Shown in pieces: positions 37,018 through 46,663 of a stretch of DNA of 64,000 nt. The number at the start of each line of letters is the position of its first letter. The first letter of the stretch is position 1. This DNA is from Cellulophaga sp. L1A9 (GTDB lineage: Bacteria; Bacteroidota; Bacteroidia; Flavobacteriales; Flavobacteriaceae). The DNA lies in NCBI RefSeq assembly GCF_009797025.1, contig NZ_CP047027.1, forward strand, positions 186,001-250,000, in the 5' to 3' direction. A program made the translations under genes and the position numbers. Below the pieces are notes generated by a model that worked only from the letters and a program-made list of their open reading frames with translations, was not told the origin of the DNA and did no database searches.

Positions 37018-37834
37018 TTACCACACATTGCCTAAAATAGGTCTAAGCTGCACGGTAAATTGCAAAGTCATCGGGTTCGGCCTAGATCCCTGGCAGGATT
37101 CATATTTCCACCGAAAAGAGCGTTAAGAATCAAATGCTGTTTGAGCGATAGCGAGTTCATTTGATTTAGCGAATAAGGATGTGAAATATATCCGAAGGGT
37201 CAAGCCTTGATTTTTTTGGTTCGTTTTTTTATCAAGAAAAAAATGAATAAACAAATACCTAAATCTTTCTGAAATTGCAATAAACTAATAATCAGTACAC
37301 TACAACAAATTTATTTTCATATTACCTTGGAAAGGAGTAACTTGAGAAAGTCGTGCAAGCGAGGAGCGCTTAAGCACAGAATGAACAAGTTACTCCCTAC
37401 CCCTTAATTTGAGCATCGATTTTTAGCAGATTTCTACGGTAATTATACCAATACTTCAAAAGGAATTTTGCTAGTTTAACAAAGCCGAAATTCTTACTCA
37501 AACGCAACTGTTACGGTCGGATTTTAGCCTGTTTATCTGCAAAAGATTTTAACACTCAAAACTAAATAGTAATCGCCAATCTTTAGCGTAAATAAAAGCG
37601 GAAAAGCGTTACGTAGTCGTATGTTAGAATAAAAAACGTGTGGTAACAAATCCTATAAGTAATGCGGAGGTTTGGTGTTTAATTAAATCGTTTGTGTATA
37701 TTTACTATGTCGCCAAACCAGTTTGATTGGACATTTAGAACGAAATAAAATTAAACGCAAATAAAATGCTTTGGCTAAGTGCTTAAAGGTAAGTTAAACG
37801 CAAGTTTGCTTCCGCACTACTCATAGCCTAAACG
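37018..37834 (+). repeat. Cassette beta, copy 2, with site S10
   Basis: By eye identical to 29589-30405 over 817 bp. Here beta comes before alpha, whereas at 29.1-30.4 kb alpha comes before beta. S10 occupies 37638-37834. Confidence 0.85.
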
Positions 37835-38318
37835 TTGTGATGCCATTTGCAATACCGCTAAGACATTTTTTTAAAGGTTATATGAAAAGGTTTATGAATA
37901 AAGAAATGGGAGATCTCCTGTTTTGTTAGTTATAAATTACAGCCTTTAGGATGGAATTATAACTCAAGTATTGCGCTTGATGGCGTAGAAAGAAGACTTT
38001 CTAAACGTTATCACGTTAAAATACTTGTTATAAGAACGTTAAAATAAAATACAAAGTCAAATAATTATGGATTTATAACAAAATAGGAGATCGATTTTTC
38101 TGTTTCCCATACTAACGTTTCATGCTTCTACATAAAAACATAAGTATGGGTAATCTTTAAAAAAATGGATCTATTACGTTCGGTATTTTAAACGGTTACC
38201 TTTTTTATTGCTAATTTTAGAAAAGTAAAAATTAAAATAAAACGGCACACAACACGCTGTATAATTTATGGCCTAAACTAACTGATATGAATAAAGGCCA
38301 CAAATTATACATCTATCG
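37835..38318 (+). repeat. Cassette alpha, copy 3, with site S11
   Basis: Third exact 484-bp copy. Its neighbours (TAAACG on the left, TTATGTGC on the right) again change exactly at the cut points. S11 is its last ~75 bp. Confidence 0.85.
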
Positions 38319-38336
38319 TTATGTGCAATTTAAAAA

Positions 38337-39044
38337 ATGACAACAAAGGAAGAAAAATATATTCTTGAGCAATTTAAGACTTGCTATAAATCTTTTCCAG
38401 AGGGTGAAATTCAAAAGACTGAAAAGCCCGATTTTATAATTCAAACAGCTAAAAATAAAATTGGGATAGAGCTTACCGAGATTTTTCAGGACTCGCATAA
38501 CGGTCATTCAAAATACCAACAACGCTCATCGGACAGAGGTAAGTTCACGGAAAAATTAATTCTTGAACTTCAAAAATTTGTTGATTTTACTTTTCATATT
38601 TCAATACATTTCAGCGATTTTCATCATTTAAAAAAGGCTAAGGAAAAAGAATTAATAAAGAAAACCTTTAAATCTTCCATTAATCACTTAATTCAACTTA
38701 AAAATAAGCAGGGAGTTTTAATTGAAGACTTTAGAAAGCTACCTCAGGAAATAGATTCGATCCGGATTGGACGATATGATGGACTCGAAGAATCATATGA
38801 CGAAAAACCAGATGGAGGAATTGTTTCAGATATGACCAATGCCCATATTGAACCAATAATTTTGAAGAAGGAAAAAAAACTTAAAAATTACCAAGAATGC
38901 GATGAATATTGGTTATTGATAAAAGAAGGTAATTATTATGCAGGCACTTTTTCTGATATTAAAGTTGAATACCCCATAAGTACTAGCTTTTGCAGAATAT
39001 TTTTATTTCGCATAAACAAATCGGAGATAATAGAATTGAAATAA
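38337..39044 (+). CDS. Unrecognised cassette protein, nuclease-like N-terminus
   Basis: 235 residues, soluble. EKPDFIIQTAKNKIGIELTE (about 24-43) has the spacing D...E-x-T seen in the core of some PD-(D/E)xK-type folds; the downstream catalytic Lys is not obvious. The rest has DSIRIGRYDGLEESYDEKPD and QECDEYWLLIKEGNYYAGTF, the latter near-typical of such proteins ('YWLLI'). The nuclease idea is tentative. It is the only gene of cassette C11 (38319-39239), ends TTATGTGC/GCACATAA. Confidence 0.6.
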   Translation: MTTKEEKYILEQFKTCYKSFPEGEIQKTEKPDFIIQTAKNKIGIELTEIFQDSHNGHSKYQQRSSDRGKFTEKLILELQKFVDFTFHISIHFSDFHHLKKAKEKELIKKTFKSSINHLIQLKNKQGVLIEDFRKLPQEIDSIRIGRYDGLEESYDEKPDGGIVSDMTNAHIEPIILKKEKKLKNYQECDEYWLLIKEGNYYAGTFSDIKVEYPISTSFCRIFLFRINKSEIIELK

Positions 39045-39048
39045 AAAA

Positions 39049-39239
39049 GCACATAACATAACCTATAAACAATACGGGCTTTGGGCTTAATCGAAAGGTT
39101 TGCGTATTTTTATGATGTCGCAAAATCTTTGGGATTTTGCTTTAAACAAGGAAAAGAAAAAACAAAACAAAAAGATTTTGCTATGTGCTTGGCGGAAAGT
39201 AAACGCTAGTTTGCTCCCGTACTGTTCATAGCTAAAACG
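39049..39239 (+). other. Array site S12
   Basis: Box GCACATAAC, left arm CTATAAACAATACGGG, right arm CCCGTACTGTTCATAG (14 of 16 paired), CTAAAACG^TT; cut at 39239/39240. Confidence 0.85.
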
Positions 39240-39275
39240 TTAGCAAAAATTAAAACCAAAATCATTTTCTAAGAA

Positions 39276-40643
39276 ATGCACAAAAATTATCTTACAATTT
39301 TGTTATTTATAATTTCATCATCTTTAATAGCTCAAAACATCATTACACTTAAAGAAGACTTAGTTTCTAATAGAAAAGATGGCCTATATCTTATTTCTTC
39401 TAAAAGTTATAAAAAATTTCCAGTCAAAGGTTCAGAAGAAAAAAAATCAATTTATATGTATGGAGATGGTTTAGGAGTTAAATATTTTAAGTCATTAATT
39501 ATAGATAAGAATAAAATTAGTATTCAGTTAGATAAAAAATTAGTAGAAGGCTATTTTACTTCAAAAAAAAACACAATAGCTTTTGTCTTTAATGACACTA
39601 TTTATCAACTAAGTAAACCTAATAAGCTTTTCATAAATAAAGCCATTTTTGATGTTGAGGATTTATCTGAATATGATAAAAGTAAAATCGTTAATTATTT
39701 TAAAAAATTACCAACTTTCGAAACTCAACATCAATTTAAAGAAAACTTAGAAGCTCATAATTTTAAAAAAGCAGATTCTCTTTTAAAAAATGGTGCATAT
39801 GTAATAAAAAGCATTTATTTAGATGCTTATGAATACAGAGATACTCTATTAATTGATTATTTTAAAAAAATAAATTACACTCAAAAAGCGGAAAGAATGA
39901 ATGAGGCGATTAAAATCCGTGACAAAGAATTTATAAATGATTATCAAAACTTCGTGAAGGATAAGCCTAAAAATCAAGATAGATTAGATAACAATTTTAT
40001 ATACGCTTCTAGGCATAGTTCTAAAGAAATTGTAGCTCTTATTTTAAATTATGGGGCTAATAAAAATATTAAGAGACCAGTAATTGGCTTTGATTCACCA
40101 ACTTTTATTAATGCCTTAGATTATGCTGCTATTAATGGCGAAATTGAAGTGTTCGAATATTTAATTTCAAAAGGTTTAACTGGAGTATATCCAATAACAT
40201 TTATAGAGGCTTGTCAGGATAATAATCAGTTTATGATAAATCACTTACTGAAAAGTGGTTATAACATAAATAATCAAGACTATGAAGGGCTTAGTGTTTT
40301 ACATTATTTACTAAACACTGCGAAAATAGACCGTGCAATATTTATTATAAGTAAAGGAATTGATGTTAACTTAGCAGACAAAAACGGTAATACTGCTTTA
40401 CATAAACTCGCTTCACTTACCTATACTCCATTATTAAATAGCTACAGTTATTACGGTGTAAAAAGTAACGATATAGAAAAAGTAGCCAGAAATCTAATAG
40501 AACATGGTGCTAACATTAATTTAAAAAATAAAAACGGTAATACTGCTTTAGACATTGCAAAAGGAGCTGAAGGTAAAATAGATCATTATCATATTAATAC
40601 AAATGATGAACTAATAATATTACTTGAAAAACATCAAAATTAA
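39276..40643 (+). CDS. Exported ankyrin-repeat protein (cassette gene)
   Basis: 455 residues with a signal peptide (about 1-19, ending SSLIAQ). The first ~220 residues are unrecognised. Ankyrin repeats follow: SKEIVALILNYGANKNIK, ALDYAAINGEIEVFEYLISK, DYEGLSVLHYLLNTAKIDRA, DKNGNTALHKLASL and NKNGNTALDIAKGAEG. Ankyrin proteins bind other proteins; the partner is unknown. It is the only gene of cassette C12 (39240-40956). Low GC and many Lys/Asn codons set it apart from the chromosomal genes. Confidence 0.85.
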   Translation: MHKNYLTILLFIISSSLIAQNIITLKEDLVSNRKDGLYLISSKSYKKFPVKGSEEKKSIYMYGDGLGVKYFKSLIIDKNKISIQLDKKLVEGYFTSKKNTIAFVFNDTIYQLSKPNKLFINKAIFDVEDLSEYDKSKIVNYFKKLPTFETQHQFKENLEAHNFKKADSLLKNGAYVIKSIYLDAYEYRDTLLIDYFKKINYTQKAERMNEAIKIRDKEFINDYQNFVKDKPKNQDRLDNNFIYASRHSSKEIVALILNYGANKNIKRPVIGFDSPTFINALDYAAINGEIEVFEYLISKGLTGVYPITFIEACQDNNQFMINHLLKSGYNINNQDYEGLSVLHYLLNTAKIDRAIFIISKGIDVNLADKNGNTALHKLASLTYTPLLNSYSYYGVKSNDIEKVARNLIEHGANINLKNKNGNTALDIAKGAEGKIDHYHINTNDELIILLEKHQN

Positions 40644-40764
40644 AGAGAAATTTTAAAAAGAAAGTAATGAATAGTTTTATGATAAAATTAAAAAACAATT
40701 ATAGAATAGTAATTTTATGTATTGTAACAAAATTGAGAGTTAATGCAAATTGAGTAAATTAACA

Positions 40765-40956
40765 TTTGCTAACAATATATAAAAAACATAGGGCGTTTGT
40801 GCTAAATCGAAAGGTCTGTGCATATTAACAAAGTCCGCTAAATATAAAATTTGGCATTTATAGTAAAAAAGATAAAAGCAAAATATTTATATTTAGCTAA
40901 GTAATAAACCGAAACGAAAGTGCTTATCACCTGCCCTACGTTTCTTATACTTAACG
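40765..40956 (+). other. Array site S13
   Basis: Box TTTGCTAAC, left arm AATATATAAAAAACATAGGGCG, right arm CCTACGTTTCTTATACTT, AACG^TTGG; cut at 40956/40957. Interior pairs AAATATAAA with TTTATATTT. Confidence 0.82.
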
Positions 40957-41043
40957 TTGGCAACAAGCTGTGAAAATCCGTTAATTCAAGAAAAATGATG
41001 ACTGAATTGATAATTTTGTATCTTTGATAAAAAGCTTAATAAA

Positions 41044-41277
41044 ATGAATTTAGAAGCTCGAAAAATAGAATTTGTTCAGGAATTTTTAAAACTTCAAAGT
41101 GAAGAAGCTGTTTCTCGTCTTGAAAAAATATTGAGAAAAGAAAAAAATGCTTCTGACGAGCCGATATTTGAATCTATGACCGAAGATGAATTGAATAAAC
41201 GAATTGACCAATCAGAATCTGATTTCCGAAACAATCGATTTAAAAACAGTTCTGAACTTTTAGCCAAATACGAATAA
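41044..41277 (+). CDS. Addiction-module antitoxin, RelB/ParD-like
   Basis: 77 residues, helical and charged: EARKIEFVQEFLKLQSEEAV, then SMTEDELNKRIDQSESDFRN and a C-terminal toxin-binding-like tail. This is the usual small antitoxin of Bacteroidota RelE/ParE modules. Its stop overlaps the toxin start (TAATGG), which couples translation. The pair fills cassette C13 (40957-41729), ends TTGGCAAC/GTTGCCAA. Confidence 0.8.
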   Translation: MNLEARKIEFVQEFLKLQSEEAVSRLEKILRKEKNASDEPIFESMTEDELNKRIDQSESDFRNNRFKNSSELLAKYE

Positions 41278-41594
41278 TGGTCTTGAAAATTATTTGGTCT
41301 GAATTCGCTGAAACTCAACTTGACGAAATCTACGAATATTACGAAAAGAAAGCAAGTCCTAGAATTGCAAAAAAACTTCTGAAAGGAATTATCAACGAAC
41401 CAAAAAAGTTGATAAAGACACCTCAAATTGGACAAGAAGAGGAATTACTAAAACAAAGAGAAATTCATTATAGATATTTAGTTTACAAAAACTACAAACT
41501 GATTTATTCTGTTGATACGGAAAACGGATTTATAAAAATTGCTGACGTTTTTGATACTCGACAGAATCCACCGAAACTCAAACGGACAAAATAA
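41277..41594 (+). CDS. Type II toxin, RelE/ParE family
   Basis: 105 residues: IIWSEFAETQLDEIYEYYEK at the start and REIHYRYLVYKNYKLIYSVD followed by ADVFDTRQNPPKL at the end, the ParE/RelE fold signature (the last motif is 'DvfdtRqnP'). RelE members cut mRNA at the ribosome and ParE members poison gyrase; the sequence does not decide which. It starts within the antitoxin stop codon. Toxin-antitoxin cassettes are known to stabilise large integron arrays. Confidence 0.88.
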   Translation: MVLKIIWSEFAETQLDEIYEYYEKKASPRIAKKLLKGIINEPKKLIKTPQIGQEEELLKQREIHYRYLVYKNYKLIYSVDTENGFIKIADVFDTRQNPPKLKRTK

Positions 41595-41600
41595 AAGCCA

Positions 41601-41729
41601 GTTGCCAACACCGCCTATAGTTTACTGCTTGGTAGTTTTTCCTTCGGAAAAACTACGCAAACGTGAATGGTCAGTTTTTATTTACTAAATTTATTGCTTA
41701 ACCAACGCAGCAAACCATAGCCAAAAACG
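41601..41729 (+). other. Array site S14
   Basis: Box GTTGCCAAC, left arm GCCTATAGTTTACTGCTTGG, right arm CCAACGCAGCAAACCATAG, CCAAAAACG^TT; cut at 41729/41730. Secondary hairpin TTTTTCCTTCGGAAAAA in the interior. Confidence 0.83.
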
Positions 41730-41837
41730 TTGGCAACTATTTGACCAACTCATCGCTGAAAAACAACAATTCAGTAAATAAAAATAAACTAAATGAATTT
41801 ATTGTCTGAATTTTGAATCGTTAAATACAACTGAAAA

Positions 41838-42488
41838 ATGGAAAAAACGATACAAATATTAATATATATTCACGCAACATTTGGTGGTTTTGCTTTGCTT
41901 GCAGGTTTGGTTTCAATAATTGCCAAAAAAGGAAAAAATATTCACAGAAAATCTGGGCTGATTTTTTTCTATTCTATGATATTATCTGGAATAATAGCTA
42001 TGATAGTTGCTCTTTTGCCCAATCACGAAAGCCCATTTTTATTCGCAGTCGGAATTTTTAGTCTATATTTTGTTTTAACAGGAAATAGAGCTTTGAATTT
42101 TAAAAGAAAACATCCTGATTTGAAAATTGACAAATTAATATCAATTATTATGATTACAACTGGAATTTTAATGATTTCACTACCAATCATACTAACAAAA
42201 AGTATAAATATAATTCTTGTAGTTTTTGCAATTGTTGGAATAATATTTTCTGTGAGAGATTTAATATTATTTAAAAATCCTGAACGATTGAGAAAAGGAT
42301 GGTTGAAATTACATTTAGGAAAAATGTTAGGCGGTTACATTTCAGCAACAACTGCATTTGTAGTAGTGAATGGATTTTTTCCAAGTTTTTATGGTTGGTT
42401 TATTCCTGGAATTGTTGGAGGATTAATAATAGCATATTGGATGAGAAAAATGAATAAAAAAACAAAAACAGTTGCCAACACCGTATAA
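41838..42488 (+). CDS. DUF2306-like membrane protein (cassette gene)
   Basis: 216 residues with about seven membrane helices. IHATFGGFALLAGLVSIIAK (about 11-30), KNIHRKSGLIFFYSMILSG (about 34-52) and WLKLHLGKMLGGYISATTAF (about 155-175) show the conserved His residues of the DUF2306 family (H-x2-G...K-x2-HR-x2-G). The function is unknown; the paired His residues suggest a heme- or metal-binding membrane protein. The last codons (VANTV) lie inside site S15, so the coding end uses the recombination site itself. Confidence 0.72.
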   Translation: MEKTIQILIYIHATFGGFALLAGLVSIIAKKGKNIHRKSGLIFFYSMILSGIIAMIVALLPNHESPFLFAVGIFSLYFVLTGNRALNFKRKHPDLKIDKLISIIMITTGILMISLPIILTKSINIILVVFAIVGIIFSVRDLILFKNPERLRKGWLKLHLGKMLGGYISATTAFVVVNGFFPSFYGWFIPGIVGGLIIAYWMRKMNKKTKTVANTV

Positions 42489-42598
42489 AATTAATTGCTG
42501 TTTCTAGCCTATTTACGAAAGTCCGCGAGGATTTTCTATTCGGTTTTTATTTGCTAAATTTAGTGCTTAAAACACGCAACTAATCTTATACAATCACG
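42471..42598 (+). other. Array site S15
   Basis: Box AGTTGCCAAC, left arm CCGTATAAAATTAATTGC, interior GAAAGTCCGCGAGGATTTTC, right arm GCAACTAATCTTATAC, AATCACG^TTATC; cut at 42598/42599. Confidence 0.83.
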
Positions 42599-42749
42599 TT
42601 ATCTCTAATTTTGATCAATAGTCAAAATTTAGTTTAAACGCAATACAGAAGTACATATTTTTAAGGATATACATTAATTACAGGTTAGTATTTCTTTAAG
42701 TAAATATTCTAAAAAAACATAAACTTACGTTAAAACAGAACTAATCCGT

Positions 42750-43361
42750 TTACTCCGCACTTACAATAACCCATTTTTTTAAACTTACGTCAGTATTAGA
42801 AATAAGCTCTAATGTTAAAGTACGTGACATATATATACCAGCAACAGCACTTATGGCACCTGCAGCAAGGCAAAGATTATTGTTACCATCTGGTCTAAAC
42901 TCGCCGCTTTCATCATGATAAATAAACTTCTGCTCAGATGAGTTAGGGTCACTATCAACTAGGCTTAAAGTCATTCCTTCCACGGGACCTCCAGTCATTT
43001 CAACACAGAAATCAACATATTCTGCTGAACAAATTTGATTTGTTTCTTCATTATAATAAAATTGAACATCACCACCATCTGGTTTACAAGAATGCGCATG
43101 AAGATTTTCAGCGAAGCCATTGCCTTGCGTGTCAATACACCATCCTAATTCATCTTGTTCATCAAGGTTATCTGCAAGGTGAATAAGTGGTGCCGGAGTT
43201 TGAATAATAGGAGCATTCAACTCAATCAATACTTCAGGTTCACTTTCTTCATCCTTTTTACAACTCATAATAACAATAAAAAGCATAAGTATGCCTATAC
43301 TTTTTATTGTTATTGAAAATGTTCTTACCATTTTACTCTGTTTTTTATTTTTTTTCATCAA
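42750..43361 (-). CDS. Lipoprotein with ricin-like (beta-trefoil) domain
   Basis: 203 residues. A basic start and hydrophobic helix end in IVIMSCKKDEESE, a lipobox with Cys at about 34. The mature part has LGWCIDTQGNGF, FYYNEETNQICSAEYVDFCV and FRPDGNNNLCLAAG, the spaced Trp/Cys/Leu-Cys-Leu pattern of ricin-type lectin repeats. This suggests a surface protein binding carbohydrate. Unlike other cassette genes it runs on the minus strand, together with the next gene, inside cassette C15. Confidence 0.65.
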   Translation of the reverse strand: MMKKNKKQSKMVRTFSITIKSIGILMLFIVIMSCKKDEESEPEVLIELNAPIIQTPAPLIHLADNLDEQDELGWCIDTQGNGFAENLHAHSCKPDGGDVQFYYNEETNQICSAEYVDFCVEMTGGPVEGMTLSLVDSDPNSSEQKFIYHDESGEFRPDGNNNLCLAAGAISAVAGIYMSRTLTLELISNTDVSLKKWVIVSAE

Positions 43362-43470
43362 ATTGATTTCTTTAGATTTATACTTACGATTAAAATTTTA
43401 TTTAGTTAAGATTTTTTTTGAAAAGTAAAATAGAAGAACGCTTCAAAATATTAGACCCAACAAGATTAAA

Positions 43471-44805
43471 CTAATTAATAGGTCTAAAGAAAAGTGTATA
43501 AAGCGAGCCTGTTCCACCAATTCCTACACCACCACCAAAATTTACTGCAAAAGAACCGTCTCCTTTTATATCTCCTACATAAGATATGGAACGTGCAAAA
43601 CGATCATCTGAGCCAAGAACCAAATCAAAACCACCTTCCGTTGCACTAATTTTATCAAATGTTTTTACGGTCTTATCTTCATTTAGATATAGGATATACC
43701 CGTTACCTTCATTTTGCTGATTGGCTCCCGTAACTAAATCTGTTATCCCATCACCATCAATATCACCAGCTGCGCACATAGCATGCCCAAACTGCGCACC
43801 AAAAGTACCATTGGGGTTCTCTTCTAAATCAAGTGTTTCCGTAAAACCATTTAATCCTTCTGTTATTTTAATTTTAGAAACTACATTTAATGTTGTTACA
43901 TCCAATGAAAGTATCCAGATTGCACCTTTACCACCGTCGGACAAAAATGCCCCTACAGCCATCTCTATAGCCCCATCATTATCTAAATCCCCAAGCATAG
44001 CAACTTCCCTTCCTCCAAATTCATCGCCATCTTGCAATCCTTCACCAAAATTGCCTTGTGTAGAACTAATGGTTACCGTACTTTCATTAAGAACTTCAGA
44101 ACTATCATTTAAAAACAATATATCAATAGCGCCCCTATTTGAACCACCATCATCCGATACTGGGTCGCATGCTACTAAATCAATTCGATTATCGTTATTA
44201 ATATCCCCGATAGCCGTTAAACCTTGAGCGTTTATATTTTCATTTTTTACATAGCTTTTTACTTTTCCATTCGTATCCAAGTGAATAATATACAATGAGT
44301 TATTGGGACTCGTTGGTGCGGAAACTGCAATATCAGGAATACCATCATCATTGTAATCCCCCACACCAGCAACACCGTAACCAAAGAAATTTCCGGCATT
44401 TAAAGTTTCATCAAAATTACCTTCTTCTGTGGATATTTTTTGATTAGATGATACAGAACCATCACTATTCATAAACAAAATATATACTGCTCCGGCATCA
44501 ACCCCACCATCATCATCTGATCGCGCGCCAATAACATAATCTATTACACCATCCCCATTCACATCACCTATGGCATCATGGTCTCTCGCAAACCTGTCTC
44601 CAGCATCCAAATCAGCATCAAGCCCTCCCAAACCATTCTCTATCTTTACAAAGCTTTCTGCTTGATAAAACATTGCATCGTCATCAATTACTTCATCATC
44701 AATAATTTCTTCAGTACTATTATCGCTACTATTGCAACTAAAAAAAGTAAATGCAATTAAAATTATACTTAAAAGTAAATTGCTTTTTTTGGATTTAATA
44801 AACAT
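43471..44805 (-). CDS. FG-GAP/integrin-like repeat lipoprotein
   Basis: 444 residues from the start MFIKSKKSNLLLSIILIAF; ATG three codons upstream is also open. Lipobox FTFFSCNSSD (Cys ~24). The rest holds six or so FG-GAP repeats with calcium-binding loops such as AIGDVNGDGVIDYVIGA, GVGDYNDDGIPDIAVSAP, AIGDINNDNRIDLVA, MLGDLDNDGAIEMAVGA and AAGDIDGDGITDLVTGA, which predict a beta-propeller on the cell surface. With the ricin-like gene it forms a two-gene inverted cassette (C15), ends TTATCTCT/AGAGATAA. Confidence 0.85.
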   Translation of the reverse strand: MFIKSKKSNLLLSIILIAFTFFSCNSSDNSTEEIIDDEVIDDDAMFYQAESFVKIENGLGGLDADLDAGDRFARDHDAIGDVNGDGVIDYVIGARSDDDGGVDAGAVYILFMNSDGSVSSNQKISTEEGNFDETLNAGNFFGYGVAGVGDYNDDGIPDIAVSAPTSPNNSLYIIHLDTNGKVKSYVKNENINAQGLTAIGDINNDNRIDLVACDPVSDDGGSNRGAIDILFLNDSSEVLNESTVTISSTQGNFGEGLQDGDEFGGREVAMLGDLDNDGAIEMAVGAFLSDGGKGAIWILSLDVTTLNVVSKIKITEGLNGFTETLDLEENPNGTFGAQFGHAMCAAGDIDGDGITDLVTGANQQNEGNGYILYLNEDKTVKTFDKISATEGGFDLVLGSDDRFARSISYVGDIKGDGSFAVNFGGGVGIGGTGSLYTLFFRPIN

Positions 44806-44922
44806 CAATATCATGTAAAATTATTTTATGTTCTTTATTCTAAGACTTTGATCAACACAAAAGGTTTAATTTGGTCATTTAATAAAATGAGAATTATTAT
44901 AATCTAATTAGAAAGAAAAACA

Positions 44923-44934
44923 AGAGATAACAAA
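44923..44934 (+). other. Array site S16, left part
   Basis: AGAGATAAC-AAA, then IS1182 copy 2. AGAGATAA is the exact complement of the cassette start TTATCTCT at 42599. Confidence 0.78.
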
Positions 44935-46663
44935 GGTAACCGTTGCACAACTCCATAATTTATAAAATAATGGCCTTTATAACCGCCTTTTAAGGCGGTT
45001 TCATTTTTCAATTAGTCAAGTAATTGGTTATTTTTAAGGTGGTTAAATGTGAGTTTTTTAGAGCATATAAGGTCTTTTTTAGAAGAATGAACAAAGACCC
45101 CATTCCTGCTCCACTTTTTACGTGTTTTTGAGTGAATTTCAGGTACTCCTGTCTGCCGGCAGGCAGGTCTTCAGATTATAGGCTATTGCTGATAGGTGCA
45201 TCACCTTATTGGCTTGTTTTAAGCCTAGCGTATTTATTTTCCGTAAGCCCATAAACTGCGTTAAAGTACCAAATACGGGTTCAACTGTACTTTGGCGTTT
45301 GCCTTTCATGTATCTGCCCTGTGGACTGTGTACCCTAGCATTATTACGTTCGTATTCTTCTCGGTAATACGTTACACTAAACTTCTTTTCTTGGGCACTT
45401 TTCCCTAGACAACTACTGCGCATTGGGCAAGCAACACAAACATGTTTTCGTGCCCTATATTCTTTCTTTTTGTTCCGTTCTATAATCATTAAACGCTTTA
45501 GTAAAGGGAATCTTTCCTTGGGCACTGATAATAATCTTCTTCCCTATTATAAATAAAACCATCCGGACCACCTTTATAGGTACCATGTGGAGGAATAAAA
45601 CTTTAAGTCCTTTTGCTCTAAATAAGCATAGTTCTCGCCACTACTGTAGCCAGTGTCCGCAACACAATTTTCCCAAAACAGACCCTGTTGCCACAAACGC
45701 TTATGTAAACGTTCTACTATATCTGGTAATTGTGATTGTCTTCCATCAGCATGATACGCCCGAATGTCGGTGATGACATGACTAGCCGTATCCACACTTA
45801 ACTGACTCAAGTAATTTAGCTTCCGAGCCTTGCCAGGCTTTACACTAATCCGAGCATCTGGATCAGTAGGACTATAATGGGTTTTATTACTGGTATACTT
45901 CGAGCCTTTGTTTCCTGACCCTGGTCGTTGGTCTTGATCTGTACTCCATTTCTTATTTCTGCTTTGGATAGCACCTAGTTCTTTCTTGCTCGCTGTAACG
46001 ATACGCTGACCTCTATCTGACTTATCGCCTTTGCTTTTACGATGCGGTGTTTCTTTGTCCATAGAACTAAACACACGAACCTTTCGCAAATGTGCTTGCA
46101 AATCTTCTTCAGGTACTTTAAGCTCCAAAGTATCCATACTTGCATTCGCTTTTTGGGGCAGAATCAATAGCTTGGGTATGACCACTACCATTCCCTTTTC
46201 TATACACATACTAAGTACTTTAGTGAAAACTTCTTCAAATACTGACTCAGGAAACAACTGACGAGTCCTACTTATCGTACTGTGCCAAGGAAGCTCCTCG
46301 TCTAAATCGTAATCAATGAAATAGAGAATATCTAATCGCATAGAACAATGCTGTATTAATTTACGGTCACTGATAATATTCTCTAAATAACCAACCAAAC
46401 ACAACTTGAAGAACACTACCGGATCTATACTCTTCTGGCCACTGTCGCCATAGTAACTCTTGGTTTGAACATAGAGAAAATTTAAATCTAATACACCTTT
46501 TAATAAACGATAAAAATTGTCTTGAGGAACTCGTTCGCTTAAGCGAAAACTATTAAAAAGCTTTTCTTGATATGTTTTTTTGCCTTGCATCCTTAAAGTT
46601 AAGAAATCAATCAATAATTTACTTTAACACTATGTCAATTAATTGCTAACTTGTGCAACAGGC
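44935..46663 (-). mobile_element. IS1182-family element, copy 2, inserted in site S16
   Basis: About 1729 bp, nearly identical to copy 1 but 15 bp shorter in total. Same ends (GGTAACCGTTGCAC and GTGCAACAGGC). ACAA occurs on both sides as a 4-bp duplication. It sits 3 bp after the AAC box of S16, the same position as copy 1 in S9. Confidence 0.87.
45139..46614 (-). pseudogene. IS1182 transposase, several small deletions
   Basis: The frame is closed around KARKLNYLSQLS where copy 1 is broken, but it carries many other lesions. Two compensating indels near 46150-46185 change SGHTQAIDSAPIKAN to VVIPKLLILPQKAN. Further one- and two-base deletions lie at about 45732-45740, 45600-45612, 45505-45525 and 45470-45480. 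The C-terminal 128 codons are open separately (45139-45525). It cannot make a full transposase as written. Confidence 0.85.

Noticed and set aside
29105..38318. Repeats alpha and beta as a CRISPR array or as transposons
   Set aside because: The repeats are 484 and 817 bp with no regular spacers and no transposase; their limits coincide with the cassette cut points.
35151..46663. The IS1182 elements as cassettes of their own, because their ends read TTGCACAA...TTGTGCAA
   Set aside because: The DNA right after the element differs in the two copies and continues the interrupted host site, and short direct repeats flank it. A cassette would carry its own site along.
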